Positions 34,422-43,439 of a stretch of DNA of 64,000 nt are shown in pieces. The stretch covers positions 1,550,001 through 1,614,000 of the forward strand of contig NZ_CP073766.1 of the NCBI RefSeq assembly GCF_018255755.1, read 5' to 3'. A program made the translations under genes and the position numbers. Below the pieces are notes generated by a model. The model worked only from the letters and a program-made list of their open reading frames with translations. It searched no databases and was not told the origin of the DNA. Source of the DNA: Chitinophaga sp. HK235 (GTDB lineage Bacteria; Bacteroidota; Bacteroidia; Chitinophagales; Chitinophagaceae). Within the stretch, counting starts at the first letter, position 1. Each line of letters begins with the position of its first letter.

Positions 34422-34985
34422 ATGCCTGAAAAAGTAAAAGTGAGGGACCGGATCCTGAATGTGGCCACCAAATTGTTTTACCACCAGGGATTTAATCAGA
34501 CAGGGATCAATCAGATCATTGCAGAAGCTAATATCGCGATTGGTTCCCTGTATAATCATTTTCCCTCCAAAAACGATTTGCTGCTGGCTTATCTGAAAAA
34601 GCAGGAAGATGAATGGTTTGAGGGGCTGGAGAAATTCAGTGAAGGTGCAAACCATCCAAAGGAAAGAATACTGAGATTTGTTGACTTTAGGATTGAGCAA
34701 CAGCAGCAATCTGACTTTTCCGGCTGTCCTTTTATAAAGATCATCGCAGAGATAGGTACCCAGGACCGGAAAGTACAACAACTGGTGGAAGACCATAAGT
34801 ACCGGCAGCGCATGCTGTTGCACGGGCTGTTCCGGCAGCTGGACTACGATGGCCCGATGGATAAAAAACTGCTGGCGGATAATTTCTTTTTAATGGTGGA
34901 AGGAGCTACCGTCAACTCTACCATTTCCAGAAATATACAAGCCCTGGAAAGCGTGAGGAAGTTTATCAAAAAAATGATCTCCTGA
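34422..34985 (+). CDS. TetR family transcriptional regulator
   Basis: Regulator of 187 residues. The DNA-binding domain spans 9-55: RILNVATKLFYHQGFNQTGI and then the recognition helix in ANIAIGSLYNHFPSKNDLLL. The C-terminal ligand domain has the segment FSGCPFIKIIAEIG with a Cys, found in YcdC/AcrR-like regulators that respond to organic compounds. Matching inverted repeats occur before this gene, before the hydrolase and before the efflux pump, so it very likely controls all three. A terminator separates it from the hydrolase. Confidence 0.93.
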   Translation: MPEKVKVRDRILNVATKLFYHQGFNQTGINQIIAEANIAIGSLYNHFPSKNDLLLAYLKKQEDEWFEGLEKFSEGANHPKERILRFVDFRIEQQQQSDFSGCPFIKIIAEIGTQDRKVQQLVEDHKYRQRMLLHGLFRQLDYDGPMDKKLLADNFFLMVEGATVNSTISRNIQALESVRKFIKKMIS

Positions 34986-34993
34986 TTTTTCAA

Positions 34994-35019
34994 GTCCCTT
35001 CAACGGGACTGTTTTTTTA
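34994..35019 (+). terminator. Rho-independent terminator after tetR
   Basis: AGTCCC, loop TTCAAC, GGGACT, then G and seven T. Confidence 0.85.
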
Positions 35020-35028
35020 AGCAGTAAC

Positions 35029-35052
35029 AAATAGATATATCTATCTATTTGT
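35029..35052. promoter_or_regulatory. TetR operator before the hydrolase gene
   Basis: CAAATAGATA, TATC, TATCTATTTG: perfect 10-bp arms around a 4-base centre, 21 bases before the start codon. It shares the ATAGAT core with the site at 36043. Confidence 0.75.
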
Positions 35053-35073
35053 AAAATTCATAAAATTAAAACT

Positions 35074-36027
35074 ATGATACACCGTCACGAAACGTTTAAC
35101 GGCACCTATCCGTTTGCGGCACGCTTTACAGCGGCCCCGGGTTTTAACATGCACTATGTGGATGAAGGCGAAGGTCCGGTAGTACTGTGTTTGCATGGAG
35201 AACCCACCTGGGGTTATCTGTTCAGACATCTGACCGCACAACTTTCCACCAATCACCGCGTAATTGTGCCAGACCATATGGGGTTTGGGAAGAGCGAAAC
35301 ACCGGCCGACAGAACCTACTGGCTACAGGACCATATCGACAATCTGGAGAAACTGGTACTGGACCTGGATCTTCACGACATCACCCTGGTCATGCATGAC
35401 TTTGGCGGACCAATGGGCATGGGCCTGGCAGCCAGGCATCCGGACCGTATAGCCAGGGTACTTAGTATCAACGGCCCCGTAGCATTTGGCCAGCCCACGC
35501 TGGGAGCCGCACTGGAAGCCAATACCGCGGAATCGCCCTGGTTCAACTGGATCATCCGGGCTGCACAGGAAGGCCGGCTGGAAGGCGTATTAAATGAAAG
35601 TCATTATAATATCCTGAGCACCCTTAAACTCAACGGATTTGAACGTAATGAACTCATCACGCCTACCTGGTTGAAAGCATATGCCGCGCCATTTGCCACA
35701 CCTGCCGACTGCCGCGGAGTGCTGGGATGGGCCGCCGGTTTTGCAGCAGGCAGCCATCAATTCGAAAACCCCGATGCCATCGCTAAGGAGAAAATCAGCC
35801 ACCTGCCTGCCTTGTGTATCTGGGGCACCGCCGACCAGACACTGCACGGCAAATACTTCATTCCCCTGTTCCGCTCCCTCTTTCCCGATGGACAAGTGTA
35901 TGAGCTGCCGCAGGCCGGCCACTACAGCCCCGAAGATGCACCCGATGCCATAGGATGGCTGCTCAGCCGTTTTCTCGGTCTCAATCCGGCAGGTAAACCC
36001 GCACAACACATCATTCCGGTTATTTAA
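35074..36027 (+). CDS. Haloalkane dehalogenase-like alpha/beta hydrolase
   Basis: Soluble hydrolase of 317 residues. CLHGEPTWGYLFR (about 38-50) gives the oxyanion region as in haloalkane dehalogenases. The nucleophile is Asp in VMHDFGGPMGMGLAA (about residue 108), not Ser, which separates it from ordinary esterases. The charge relay is completed by Asp in WGTADQTLHGKYF and His in AGHYSPEDAPDA. The halide-binding Trp after the nucleophile is replaced by Phe, so fluoroacetate-type or epoxide-type activity is also open. It is controlled with the neighbouring DHA2 pump by the TetR protein. Confidence 0.85.
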   Translation: MIHRHETFNGTYPFAARFTAAPGFNMHYVDEGEGPVVLCLHGEPTWGYLFRHLTAQLSTNHRVIVPDHMGFGKSETPADRTYWLQDHIDNLEKLVLDLDLHDITLVMHDFGGPMGMGLAARHPDRIARVLSINGPVAFGQPTLGAALEANTAESPWFNWIIRAAQEGRLEGVLNESHYNILSTLKLNGFERNELITPTWLKAYAAPFATPADCRGVLGWAAGFAAGSHQFENPDAIAKEKISHLPALCIWGTADQTLHGKYFIPLFRSLFPDGQVYELPQAGHYSPEDAPDAIGWLLSRFLGLNPAGKPAQHIIPVI

Positions 36028-36042
36028 TTTTTTTACTTTAAA

Positions 36043-36060
36043 ATAGATAGATCTATCTAT
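36043..36060. promoter_or_regulatory. TetR operator before the DHA2 pump
   Basis: ATAGATAGATCTATCTAT is a perfect 18-bp palindrome, 5 bases before the ATG. It shares ATAGA/TCTAT arms with the sites at 34369 and 35029. Confidence 0.75.
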
Positions 36061-36065
36061 ATATT

Positions 36066-37502
36066 ATGAAAACGAAAGTTTCAAGATGGTTATCCATGAT
36101 CATAGTATCTTCCGCTATCTTCCTGGCGGTGATCGATATATTTGTGGTGAATGTGGCCTTGCCCGCCATCAAAAGAGGACTCCACGGAACAAATGGTGAA
36201 CTACAACTGGTAGTAGCCATCTATTTACTCGGCTATTCCTGTCTGCTTATCACGGGAGGCCGCCTGGGCGACTATTACGGCCGGAAAAAAATATTTGTCG
36301 CCGGCATGTTGTTATTTACGATCAGCTCCTTCCTATGCGGACTAGCACAATCACCATGGCAACTGAATGTCGCCCATTTCTTTCAGGGCATCACCGCAGC
36401 GATGATGACACCACAGGGCGTCTCCTATATTCAGGTTTTATTTCCGGAAGAAAAAGAACGGATGAAAGCCATCGGTATCTACGGTATCATCGCCGGCTCT
36501 GCATCGGTGATAGGGCAGTTTCTGGGCGGACTGCTACCAGACACTCATTTTGCGGTGGAAGGCTGGCGGCTGATATTCTTTATCAATGTACCGGTTGGCA
36601 TAATTGCCCTGGTATTTGCTTTACTGTTTTTAAAAGAAACTCCCCGCAACACTTCCCTGAAATTTGACTACGGTGGCGTGGTATTGCTCACCCCTGCCCT
36701 CTTCTGCCTGGTTTTCCCGGTGATACAAGGCCGTGAACTGGGCTGGCCGGCCTGGAGTATAGCCATGCTCCTTGCGGCCATCATCCTCTTTTTCCTCTTC
36801 AGCCGGGACCAGCAGAAAAAACTGGCTCAGGGAAAAGAGCCGCTGATCAATGCACGCCTGTTTCATTATAAGGACTTCCGTATAGGACTATACGCCTCTA
36901 TATTTTATTTCCTGGTACAGGAGTCGTATTTTCTTATCACCGGCGTATTCTTTCAAGACGGCCTGGGTATACCATCGTATACAACCGGCACCTATTTTGT
37001 TTTTCAGGGTATCGGTTATGTGATCGCCTCCATTCTTTCCGTAAAACTGATTCAGTCCTATGGCAAAAAAGTCCTGGTAGCGGGCGTGCTGATCATGATC
37101 CTGTCTTTTATGCTGCATATATTTTTGCTGGTCAGCAAAGAGGCATCTTCGTTTACTTTCTCATTCGTCCTGCTGTTGTATGGTGTAGGATGTGGTTCTG
37201 TGCTGCCTTCCCTGCTGGCCTTTTCCTTAAAAGGCATCCCGCACCAATTTGCAGGAGCAGCATCAGGTACCTATTACACGGCACAACAATCGGCCATTGC
37301 CATGGGCGCCGGTATTGTAGGCGGCGTATTTTTCTACTTCACGGGTGACAGCCCATTACTCGCCGATTATCTTATGGCCTACAAAGCAGCCGCCATCCTG
37401 AGCATTTTTATGCTGTTCATAGTGATTGGCTTTCTGCTCATCATGCCTGATTATCAGGTCAAAGCCACCAAAAAAATACCAGAGGAAGAATTTTTTGTCT
37501 GA
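36066..37502 (+). CDS. DHA2 family MFS multidrug transporter
   Basis: Inner-membrane proton-driven exporter of 478 residues with about 14 predicted helices, as in EmrB/QacA. Opening FLAVIDIFVVNVALPAIKRG is the DHA2 TM1 signature; motif A is GGRLGDYYGRKKIFVAGM; motif C-like GIIAGSASVIGQFLGGLLP follows. It lacks the EmrA adaptor next door. A TetR operator covers its ribosome-binding region, and the hydrolase gene ends 38 bases upstream. Probably exports the compound that the TetR protein senses. Confidence 0.92.
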   Translation: MKTKVSRWLSMIIVSSAIFLAVIDIFVVNVALPAIKRGLHGTNGELQLVVAIYLLGYSCLLITGGRLGDYYGRKKIFVAGMLLFTISSFLCGLAQSPWQLNVAHFFQGITAAMMTPQGVSYIQVLFPEEKERMKAIGIYGIIAGSASVIGQFLGGLLPDTHFAVEGWRLIFFINVPVGIIALVFALLFLKETPRNTSLKFDYGGVVLLTPALFCLVFPVIQGRELGWPAWSIAMLLAAIILFFLFSRDQQKKLAQGKEPLINARLFHYKDFRIGLYASIFYFLVQESYFLITGVFFQDGLGIPSYTTGTYFVFQGIGYVIASILSVKLIQSYGKKVLVAGVLIMILSFMLHIFLLVSKEASSFTFSFVLLLYGVGCGSVLPSLLAFSLKGIPHQFAGAASGTYYTAQQSAIAMGAGIVGGVFFYFTGDSPLLADYLMAYKAAAILSIFMLFIVIGFLLIMPDYQVKATKKIPEEEFFV

Positions 37503-37580
37503 GCATGTCCAAATTTATGCCGCTCATCCGTCATAGGAAAAAGTCATACCGGCAGCAAGTAATGCTCCGCTAAACATAAA

Positions 37581-37613
37581 CAGGACAAGTCCCGGAATAC
37601 AGGACTTGTCCTG
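37581..37613. terminator. Terminator after the DHA2 pump
   Basis: CAGGACAAGTCC pairs perfectly with GGACTTGTCCTG around a 9-base loop, followed by CTTCTTG. A further short stem (AACATGC/GCATGTT, 37651-37671) lies before the next gene. Confidence 0.75.
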
Positions 37614-37686
37614 CTTCTTGATACAACCGGGAATATTTTTTATTTTGCGTAACATGCTCTTCCGGCATGTTATAAAATAAAGCAGC

Positions 37687-38685
37687 ATGTTCAACACACT
37701 TACCGATCTGACAGGATTAAGGATTGATGATAGCAGGATGATTGAATTTATGGAGAAGAATGGATTCAAGTACCCCAAGAAACCCTTTATTTCCAATCGC
37801 TCCACAGAAACCACCTACTGGGTAGAAAATAAAAAACTGGGCATTGATTTATTGTTCAGTGCGCGCACTTATCTGGATAATTATCCACTGATACCAGGAG
37901 ATAAAAAAGGAATTTATGTACCGGTGCTAAGTAGGGCAAGATGGTATAACAATAAATCGAATACTACCTTTCCACAGGACCTGGATTTCAATCATGATTT
38001 TGAGTCCCTGAAGCTGAAACTGGGCGAACCCACCTTAAAAAGCAGCGATATCTCACCTGTATGGCTAAACGATGATGGCAGCGAAAGTTTTTACCGCTGG
38101 AGCATCTGTTTGGATGAAGGCAAAGACATTTTCCTGGGCCTTGAGTTTACTGACGATCAAACGATCAACGACTTTACCCTTGGACTGAAATATCAAAATC
38201 CGCTTTTTTATCTATACGATGAATGGGTATACGAAGATGTTGACCGCTTTCTGCAATGGAAAAATTTTCACAAGACTGCTCATTTGATGTTCCTGCAATG
38301 GGCCATCGAAAGGGATTTAATAAAAACAACTGACAGTACGACCGAAGCAATACAGCAGGTTAAAGCTGGCGCAGCACCTGTTACAGCCTGGGTCAGCGCC
38401 CTTAACAGAGGATATGTGCTGGCATCGGATTTCTCTGCTGAAGCTCCGTTCATCAAAGCATACATTAACAACTTAAGTGGACACGATATACTGTATAACC
38501 GGGATATTTCATACACCTTTTTAAACAGCGCTGAATTAAAACAAAATTATTTCGGGGAAGCAGCGACTCAACAACTGAATGAAGTTGTTTATAATGAAGC
38601 CAACTATACCCTCGTAAAATCCTTAATTGACAGTCGGCTGGCGGAATATAAAATTCACCGGTTCAGCCGGAGCAAACAATTATAG
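37687..38685 (+). CDS. Unknown protein
   Basis: Soluble protein of 332 residues, no signal or membrane segments. A beta-rich N-terminal half (RSTETTYWVENKKLGIDLLF) with LKLKLGEPTLKSSDISPVWL, then a helical half with DVDRFLQWKNFHKTAHLMFL. Composition and length resemble immunity-type or Imm-like proteins common in this phylum, but I recognise no family. It ends 7 bases before the convergent LytTR regulator gene. Confidence 0.6.
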   Translation: MFNTLTDLTGLRIDDSRMIEFMEKNGFKYPKKPFISNRSTETTYWVENKKLGIDLLFSARTYLDNYPLIPGDKKGIYVPVLSRARWYNNKSNTTFPQDLDFNHDFESLKLKLGEPTLKSSDISPVWLNDDGSESFYRWSICLDEGKDIFLGLEFTDDQTINDFTLGLKYQNPLFYLYDEWVYEDVDRFLQWKNFHKTAHLMFLQWAIERDLIKTTDSTTEAIQQVKAGAAPVTAWVSALNRGYVLASDFSAEAPFIKAYINNLSGHDILYNRDISYTFLNSAELKQNYFGEAATQQLNEVVYNEANYTLVKSLIDSRLAEYKIHRFSRSKQL

Positions 38686-38691
38686 TCTGAC

Positions 38692-39453
38692 CTAACGGTT
38701 TTCCATCCACTGCAGGAAATGGGTGATCTTCTCCTTCCCTACCAGCAGTGGTTCCGGCGTAGGTGTCGTCAGGTGTAAAGCCAACTTCCGGGCTGAATAA
38801 TGTTCCACTTCCTTTATAGCATCAAAGTTAACCAGGTACTGTCTGTTGAGCCGGTAAAACTGCCTGGCAGACAACTGGGATTGCAGCTGCTCCAGTGTTT
38901 GCGAAATGGTATATTTCTGCTCCTGGAAGGTAACGATGTACGGAGAATCATATTTGATATAGATGTATGCAATATGTTCCGTACGCACCGTAATGTACCG
39001 GTTGTTATGAAAAACCAGGAAGCTGGTTTTTCCATCATTCCGGTCCAGACGCCGGACCAGCTCTTGCCAGTCTGGTTGGGACTGTTGCTGAAAGAAACTC
39101 CGGAAACTATCTATTTTTCCGAAGGCCGCTTCCAGATCTGCAGCGGAATAGGGTTTCAGCAAATAATCAACGCCATTCGATTTAATGGCTTCCATGGCGT
39201 ATTCACCAAAAGCAGTACAAAAAATAACCGGGGACGCCACCTTTATCTGCCTGAAGATTTCGAAACATAAACCATCGGATAGTTGTACGTCCATAAATAT
39301 CAGGTCTGGCGGTTCATGCGTTGATAAATAGGCCACCGCGCCTTCGACACTCTGTTGTATGGGTTCCACAACGGCTTCAGGCTTTATTTTAGCGATCATA
39401 CCTGCCAGCGATTTTGCTGCTTTTATTTCATCTTCAATTATGAGTATCTTCAT
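38692..39453 (-). CDS. LytTR-type response regulator
   Basis: Response regulator of 253 residues. The receiver domain holds ILIIEDEIKAAKSLAGMI and the phospho-acceptor Asp 55 in LIFMDVQLSDG, with CTAFGEYAMEAIKSNGVDYL. Residues 150-250 are a LytTR DNA-binding domain (FLVFHNNRYITVRTEHIAYI, QFYRLNRQYLVNFDAIKEVE). Its start overlaps the stop region of the kinase gene by 20 bases, showing co-expression. Targets unknown. Confidence 0.95.
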   Translation of the reverse strand: MKILIIEDEIKAAKSLAGMIAKIKPEAVVEPIQQSVEGAVAYLSTHEPPDLIFMDVQLSDGLCFEIFRQIKVASPVIFCTAFGEYAMEAIKSNGVDYLLKPYSAADLEAAFGKIDSFRSFFQQQSQPDWQELVRRLDRNDGKTSFLVFHNNRYITVRTEHIAYIYIKYDSPYIVTFQEQKYTISQTLEQLQSQLSARQFYRLNRQYLVNFDAIKEVEHYSARKLALHLTTPTPEPLLVGKEKITHFLQWMENR

Positions 39454-40456
39454 GGATTATCGGCAATTTAACTACAAATGTTTCCGTACCGGGTGTGATC
39501 ACAATATTTTTATTGAGCAGATGATAATACCGTTCATTGATATTATCTAACCCAATCCCGGTAGATGATTCCGGCGTAATCTTCGGTTGGATGTTATTCT
39601 TTACAACAATATAATTTTCCTCTGAATAAATCGCTATACGCAATGGTTTATCCAGTGATACGATGTTATGTTTGATGCAATTTTCCACCAGCAGCTGTAA
39701 GGTAAACGGCGGAATCATGGATTGGTCATGACTGTCCTGCACCTGTATGTCCACTTCAATGCCTTCCTCAAAACGGGCCTTCAGTAAAAACAGGTACGCC
39801 ATCAATATCTTCATCTCTTCTGAAAACCTTATCAGGTCCATTTTTCTATTCTCCAGGGTAAATCTGTAGAAGTCCGACAGTTTAAGGATAAAATCGACGG
39901 TATTCTCATCCTTGTCCTCTACCATGTATTTCAGGGTATTCAACGTATTAAACAGAAAATGGGGATTCACCTGTTGTCTCAGTAATTCAAACTGGGCCGC
40001 CAGGTTGTCCATCCGGGTCCGTTCCAGTTCAATGCTCACCCGTTGGTTCTGATACGTTTGATACAGCAGATGAATAAACATATAGAACGTTAGATTAATC
40101 AGTACTCCCCTTACCTCAAACATCAGCATTACCGGCCCAAAGTTAAGGTGGGTGAGCAGTTGCTGCTGTAAATAAGAAAGCAGGAACATCACCACCAGGC
40201 CCACCACCAGATTTTTTATCAGTGGATAAACAGCGAAGCCCCGGTTTACTTCCTGAGAAGTATATACCGGTAAGGTGAAGATATTATAATACCAGACAAA
40301 CAGGGAGAATACAAAGGTAATCACCGAGTTGGCGATGGTTTCATATATATTGAACTGATGCTGGATCAGGCTGGGCAATGATACAATCACACCCAGAAAC
40401 AAGGAACTCAGCCAGATGATCCTGCCAGAAATTTTAAATGTCTGTCTCTTCTTCAT
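39434..40456 (-). CDS. LytS-type sensor histidine kinase (His_kinase family)
   Basis: Kinase of 340 residues with four predicted membrane helices in the first 135 residues and little between them outside the membrane. The His_kinase domain has QQVNPHFLFNTLNTLKYMVE with His 166, and the ATPase part ends with PPFTLQLLVENCIKHNIVS and GIGLDNINERYYHLL. It pairs with the overlapping LytTR regulator. This class often senses the cell surface state; the signal is unknown here. Confidence 0.93.
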   Translation of the reverse strand: MKKRQTFKISGRIIWLSSLFLGVIVSLPSLIQHQFNIYETIANSVITFVFSLFVWYYNIFTLPVYTSQEVNRGFAVYPLIKNLVVGLVVMFLLSYLQQQLLTHLNFGPVMLMFEVRGVLINLTFYMFIHLLYQTYQNQRVSIELERTRMDNLAAQFELLRQQVNPHFLFNTLNTLKYMVEDKDENTVDFILKLSDFYRFTLENRKMDLIRFSEEMKILMAYLFLLKARFEEGIEVDIQVQDSHDQSMIPPFTLQLLVENCIKHNIVSLDKPLRIAIYSEENYIVVKNNIQPKITPESSTGIGLDNINERYYHLLNKNIVITPGTETFVVKLPIIHEDTHN

Positions 40457-40710
40457 AACAGGTCAAAGATATACGGATTTTAGGCTACTGAGGACAAAAA
40501 TCAGGGCCAACCCGGCATATTAGCCCCTGATCCCGGCATTCTCCGGACTAACCGGGCAACAAAGGCCATGTGGCTGCATACAGGCCGAAAAACGCCCTGT
40601 TTTTTCAGCGCCGATTCTGTCCGGCACAACCTCTCTTTTGCCGGGTACAGGGTATTTCGTTTTCAGGGGCAGCCGGATTCGAGTCTCTTTGTGTTGTAAT
40701 ACAACGAAAC

Positions 40711-41646
40711 ATGAAAATATCCAAGCCGCTTAGAATCCTTTTCATCACCGCAGGTGCGATAACATTGGTAACAACAGCCATGACTGTTAGCTCCAAGGTG
40801 GTGGACAATCCGCCGGTAACCGGCGAAATACAGGCACCTGCCGAAGTACAACAGCTATTCAGACATGCGTGTTATGATTGTCATTCCAACACCAGCAACC
40901 TGAAATGGTTTGATAAACTGCCTGTTGTGGCAGGACTTGTGCGGGAAGATATTCTTGCCGCCAGAAAGCATCTCAACTTTTCTGAATGGGACAAACTTTC
41001 CCCTTCGGCCCAACAATCAGCACTATGGGAGGCCTATAATATGATCCGTTCCGGTAATATGCCGCTTCCCTCCTATGCCGCCCTGCACAGCAATGCCAAA
41101 GTCACCACTGAAGAGCTTTCCGCCCTGCGTAATTATCTCAATACCATGCGGGTGAAAGTAAAGCCGGACAGTATTAAAGATGCTGAAGCCAGACAGCAAT
41201 GGGAAAAGCCGGCATCCAGGGCCACCAACTATCCGGTATCTGCAAACGGTATCCGCTATATGCCTGAATACCGCCAGTGGCGGGTAATGAGCACCACTTC
41301 CCGTTTCGACAACACCACCATGCGTGTGATGTATGCCAATCCTGTAGCGATGAAAGCTATCCGGGAACAAAAGATACAACGCTGGCCGGACGGTGCCATC
41401 ATCGCCAAAGTGGTTTGGGAAAAAACACAAGACAGCAGCGGCATCATCCAGCCGGGAAAATTTCTCAACATACAGTACATGGTCAGAGATACAAAACGCT
41501 ACAGTGAAACAGATGGATGGGGTTATGCAAAATTTGAAACACCGGCCTTAAAACCCTACGGTACAGTGATGACCTTCCAGGGATGCAGCTCCTGTCACCG
41601 CGCTGCCAACAAAACAGGCGGCATATTCGATCTTTCCACTCTCTAA
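40711..41646 (+). CDS. Haem-binding / cytochrome P460-type protein
   Basis: From the ATG at 40711 the protein has 311 residues; a longer frame to 40570 has no family similarity. A signal anchor (LRILFITAGAITLVTTAMTV) leads to a Haem_bd domain with a c-type haem motif ACYDCHSN near residue 50 and HLNFSEWDKLSP. The second half is a cytochrome P460-like domain (YMPEYRQWRVMSTTSRFDN) closing with a second haem site, CSSCHRAA. It is periplasmic and binds two haems. First gene of a four-gene operon with a lipoprotein, DUF1223 and Ohr. P460 proteins oxidise hydroxylamine or detoxify NO-type species; that role is inference. Confidence 0.85.
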   Translation: MKISKPLRILFITAGAITLVTTAMTVSSKVVDNPPVTGEIQAPAEVQQLFRHACYDCHSNTSNLKWFDKLPVVAGLVREDILAARKHLNFSEWDKLSPSAQQSALWEAYNMIRSGNMPLPSYAALHSNAKVTTEELSALRNYLNTMRVKVKPDSIKDAEARQQWEKPASRATNYPVSANGIRYMPEYRQWRVMSTTSRFDNTTMRVMYANPVAMKAIREQKIQRWPDGAIIAKVVWEKTQDSSGIIQPGKFLNIQYMVRDTKRYSETDGWGYAKFETPALKPYGTVMTFQGCSSCHRAANKTGGIFDLSTL

Positions 41647-41657
41647 ATAAATCATAT

Positions 41658-42116
41658 ATGCGTATCATATATCTGGCCCTTGCCACCGTAGTTTTTATGA
41701 GCTGTTCCCAGACAAAACGGGAGCTCCCAGCCATCAGGCCCTATGTTTTCAACGACAGCGGTCTTCGTGTAATCACCACCGTTATCAACGAAAAAGCCGG
41801 TACCGTATCTATGCTATACGGCAACAATGCAGCCATGAATTTTCATACACAGCATGCCACTGTCAATTCCCCGGAAGAGCTGTATAAGTTTGTCACCTAC
41901 CGGGAACAGGATAATCAATACTGGTATGGCAGCTATATCAATGGTGAACTGCTCAGCGTGGAAACGGTGGATATGGCACCCATAGCCAAAGGGCAAACAC
42001 CCCACTACAGTATTCAGCAGTACAATGGTTCTCCGGCAACAGACAACAATGCCGCCGCCAGAACAGCATTCATCCAAACATTACAACCAGCCTGGTATCC
42101 CTGCGATCCACAATAA
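41658..42116 (+). CDS. Small lipoprotein in the P460 operon
   Basis: From the ATG at 41658 (12 bases after the preceding stop) the protein has 152 residues and starts with a signal and lipobox VVFMSC. The rest is a single domain (GLRVITTVINEKAGTVSMLY) that I know as a recurring neighbour of P460-type genes in Bacteroidota, without a firm name. Likely periplasmic face of the outer or inner membrane. It may assist the haem protein. Confidence 0.75.
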   Translation: MRIIYLALATVVFMSCSQTKRELPAIRPYVFNDSGLRVITTVINEKAGTVSMLYGNNAAMNFHTQHATVNSPEELYKFVTYREQDNQYWYGSYINGELLSVETVDMAPIAKGQTPHYSIQQYNGSPATDNNAAARTAFIQTLQPAWYPCDPQ

Positions 42117-42139
42117 TTACAATTAAATATTTTTAAATC

Positions 42140-42889
42140 ATGAAATCACTTATCATATCCGCTATCAGCATGTGTTTCACCAGTCTTTCCGCGTCCTGTT
42201 CAGGACCGTTGATCAACACAACCGACAGTACCAAAGGTTTTGCGGTGGTAGAACTATTCACATCAGAAGGCTGTTCCAGCTGCCCGCCGGCAGATGCACT
42301 GCTCTCCAGGCTGGAGCAGGAAAGTAACGGCAAGCCGGTTTATCTGCTCGCCTTCCATGTGGACTACTGGGACCATCAGGGATGGCGCGACAGCTTCAGC
42401 CAGCATATCTTCTCCGAAAGACAACAGCAATATGCAGCATGGTTAAGACGCCCTAATATCTACACACCACAGATGGTGATCAATGGCAGCAGTGAATTTG
42501 TAGGATCAGATGTATCAGCCGTTAAATATGCTATCAACGAATCCCTCAACCAACCGGCATCTTCCAGCCTGTTACTGCAAACAAAACTGGAAGGCCAACA
42601 GCTGGAAGTATCCTGGCAACTGTTACCAGTACCTAAAAATACCCGGTTGCTGCTTGCACTCGTTCAAAAAAACGGACAAAGTCAGGTAAGAGCGGGCGAG
42701 AATGCAGGAAGAAAACTCTCCCATGTGCAGATCGTACAACAGCTCACTACCGCAGATCCCGGACGAAGCGCCCGCACCGTGCTGTCACTTCCGGCAGGAT
42801 TTAATACGCAAGACTGGGAACTGATTGGATTTGTACAAAGGGATACTGACGGCCGGATCATCGCTGCAGCAAAAGCAGCACTCAGATAA
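42140..42889 (+). CDS. DUF1223 thioredoxin-fold lipoprotein
   Basis: Protein of 249 residues with a lipobox-like signal (SLSASC). The DUF1223 core is VVELFTSEGCSSCPPADALL (about 34-53), a thioredoxin-like fold with the CSSC pair, followed by LAFHVDYWDHQGWRDSF and RRPNIYTPQMVINGSSEF. It should be a periplasmic thiol protein; the family's activity has not been established. It is third in the P460 operon, before Ohr, which supports a role in oxidative stress. Confidence 0.88.
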   Translation: MKSLIISAISMCFTSLSASCSGPLINTTDSTKGFAVVELFTSEGCSSCPPADALLSRLEQESNGKPVYLLAFHVDYWDHQGWRDSFSQHIFSERQQQYAAWLRRPNIYTPQMVINGSSEFVGSDVSAVKYAINESLNQPASSSLLLQTKLEGQQLEVSWQLLPVPKNTRLLLALVQKNGQSQVRAGENAGRKLSHVQIVQQLTTADPGRSARTVLSLPAGFNTQDWELIGFVQRDTDGRIIAAAKAALR

Positions 42890-42937
42890 TTTAACTAAAA
42901 AGACAACAATAAAACTTCACCATAAAAACACATACAG

Positions 42938-43363
42938 ATGAACACTATCAGCAATGACCAGAAAGTAATATACACAGGGAAAACACGTACTACCGGCGGC
43001 CGCGAAGGGAAAGCTTCCAGCAACGATGGCCAGCTTGATATTTCGCTTGGATTGCCGGGTAGCAGTAAAGGCTCCAATCCGGAACAGCTGTTTGCAGCCG
43101 GATGGTCCGCCTGTTTTATAGGCGCCATGGGACTTGCCGCACATGCCCATCAAATCAGGCTGCCGGAAAATACGGCCGTTAATGCAGAAATAGACCTCGT
43201 AACAAAAGACGGTCAATATAGCTTACAGGCACGGCTATACGTTGAATTACCCGGACTGGAAACTGCACTGGCTCAACAGCTTATTACCAGTGCACATGCC
43301 ACCTGTCCCTACTCCAAAGCCACCCGGAACAATATCCCGGTAAGTATCGAACTCGTCAGCTAA
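42938..43363 (+). CDS. ohr: Organic hydroperoxide resistance protein (Ohr/OsmC family)
   Basis: Peroxidase of 141 residues. The first catalytic Cys is in NPEQLFAAGWSACFIGAMGL (Cys 59) and the second in SAHATCPYSKATRNNIPV (Cys 123), the pair that reduces organic hydroperoxides. TGGREGKASSNDGQLDISLG is the Ohr-type loop with the catalytic Arg. Full family length. Last gene of the operon and followed by a strong terminator. No OhrR gene is seen near it. Confidence 0.94.
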   Translation: MNTISNDQKVIYTGKTRTTGGREGKASSNDGQLDISLGLPGSSKGSNPEQLFAAGWSACFIGAMGLAAHAHQIRLPENTAVNAEIDLVTKDGQYSLQARLYVELPGLETALAQQLITSAHATCPYSKATRNNIPVSIELVS

Positions 43364-43385
43364 CCAATCGTTCATACCTGTTCAA

Positions 43386-43426
43386 AGGGCTGCCCCAAAA
43401 GCATCATTTACTTTTGGGGCAGCCCT
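43386..43426. terminator. Terminator after the ohr operon
   Basis: AGGGCTGCCCCAAAAG pairs perfectly with CTTTTGGGGCAGCCCT. It separates convergent transcripts and can work in both directions. Confidence 0.85.
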
Positions 43427-43439
43427 ATACTTTTGGGTC

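Noticed and set aside
40570..40710. In-frame N-terminal extension of the P460-type protein
   Set aside because: Its 47 residues precede a normal signal anchor and have no family similarity, so ATG 40711 is the better start.
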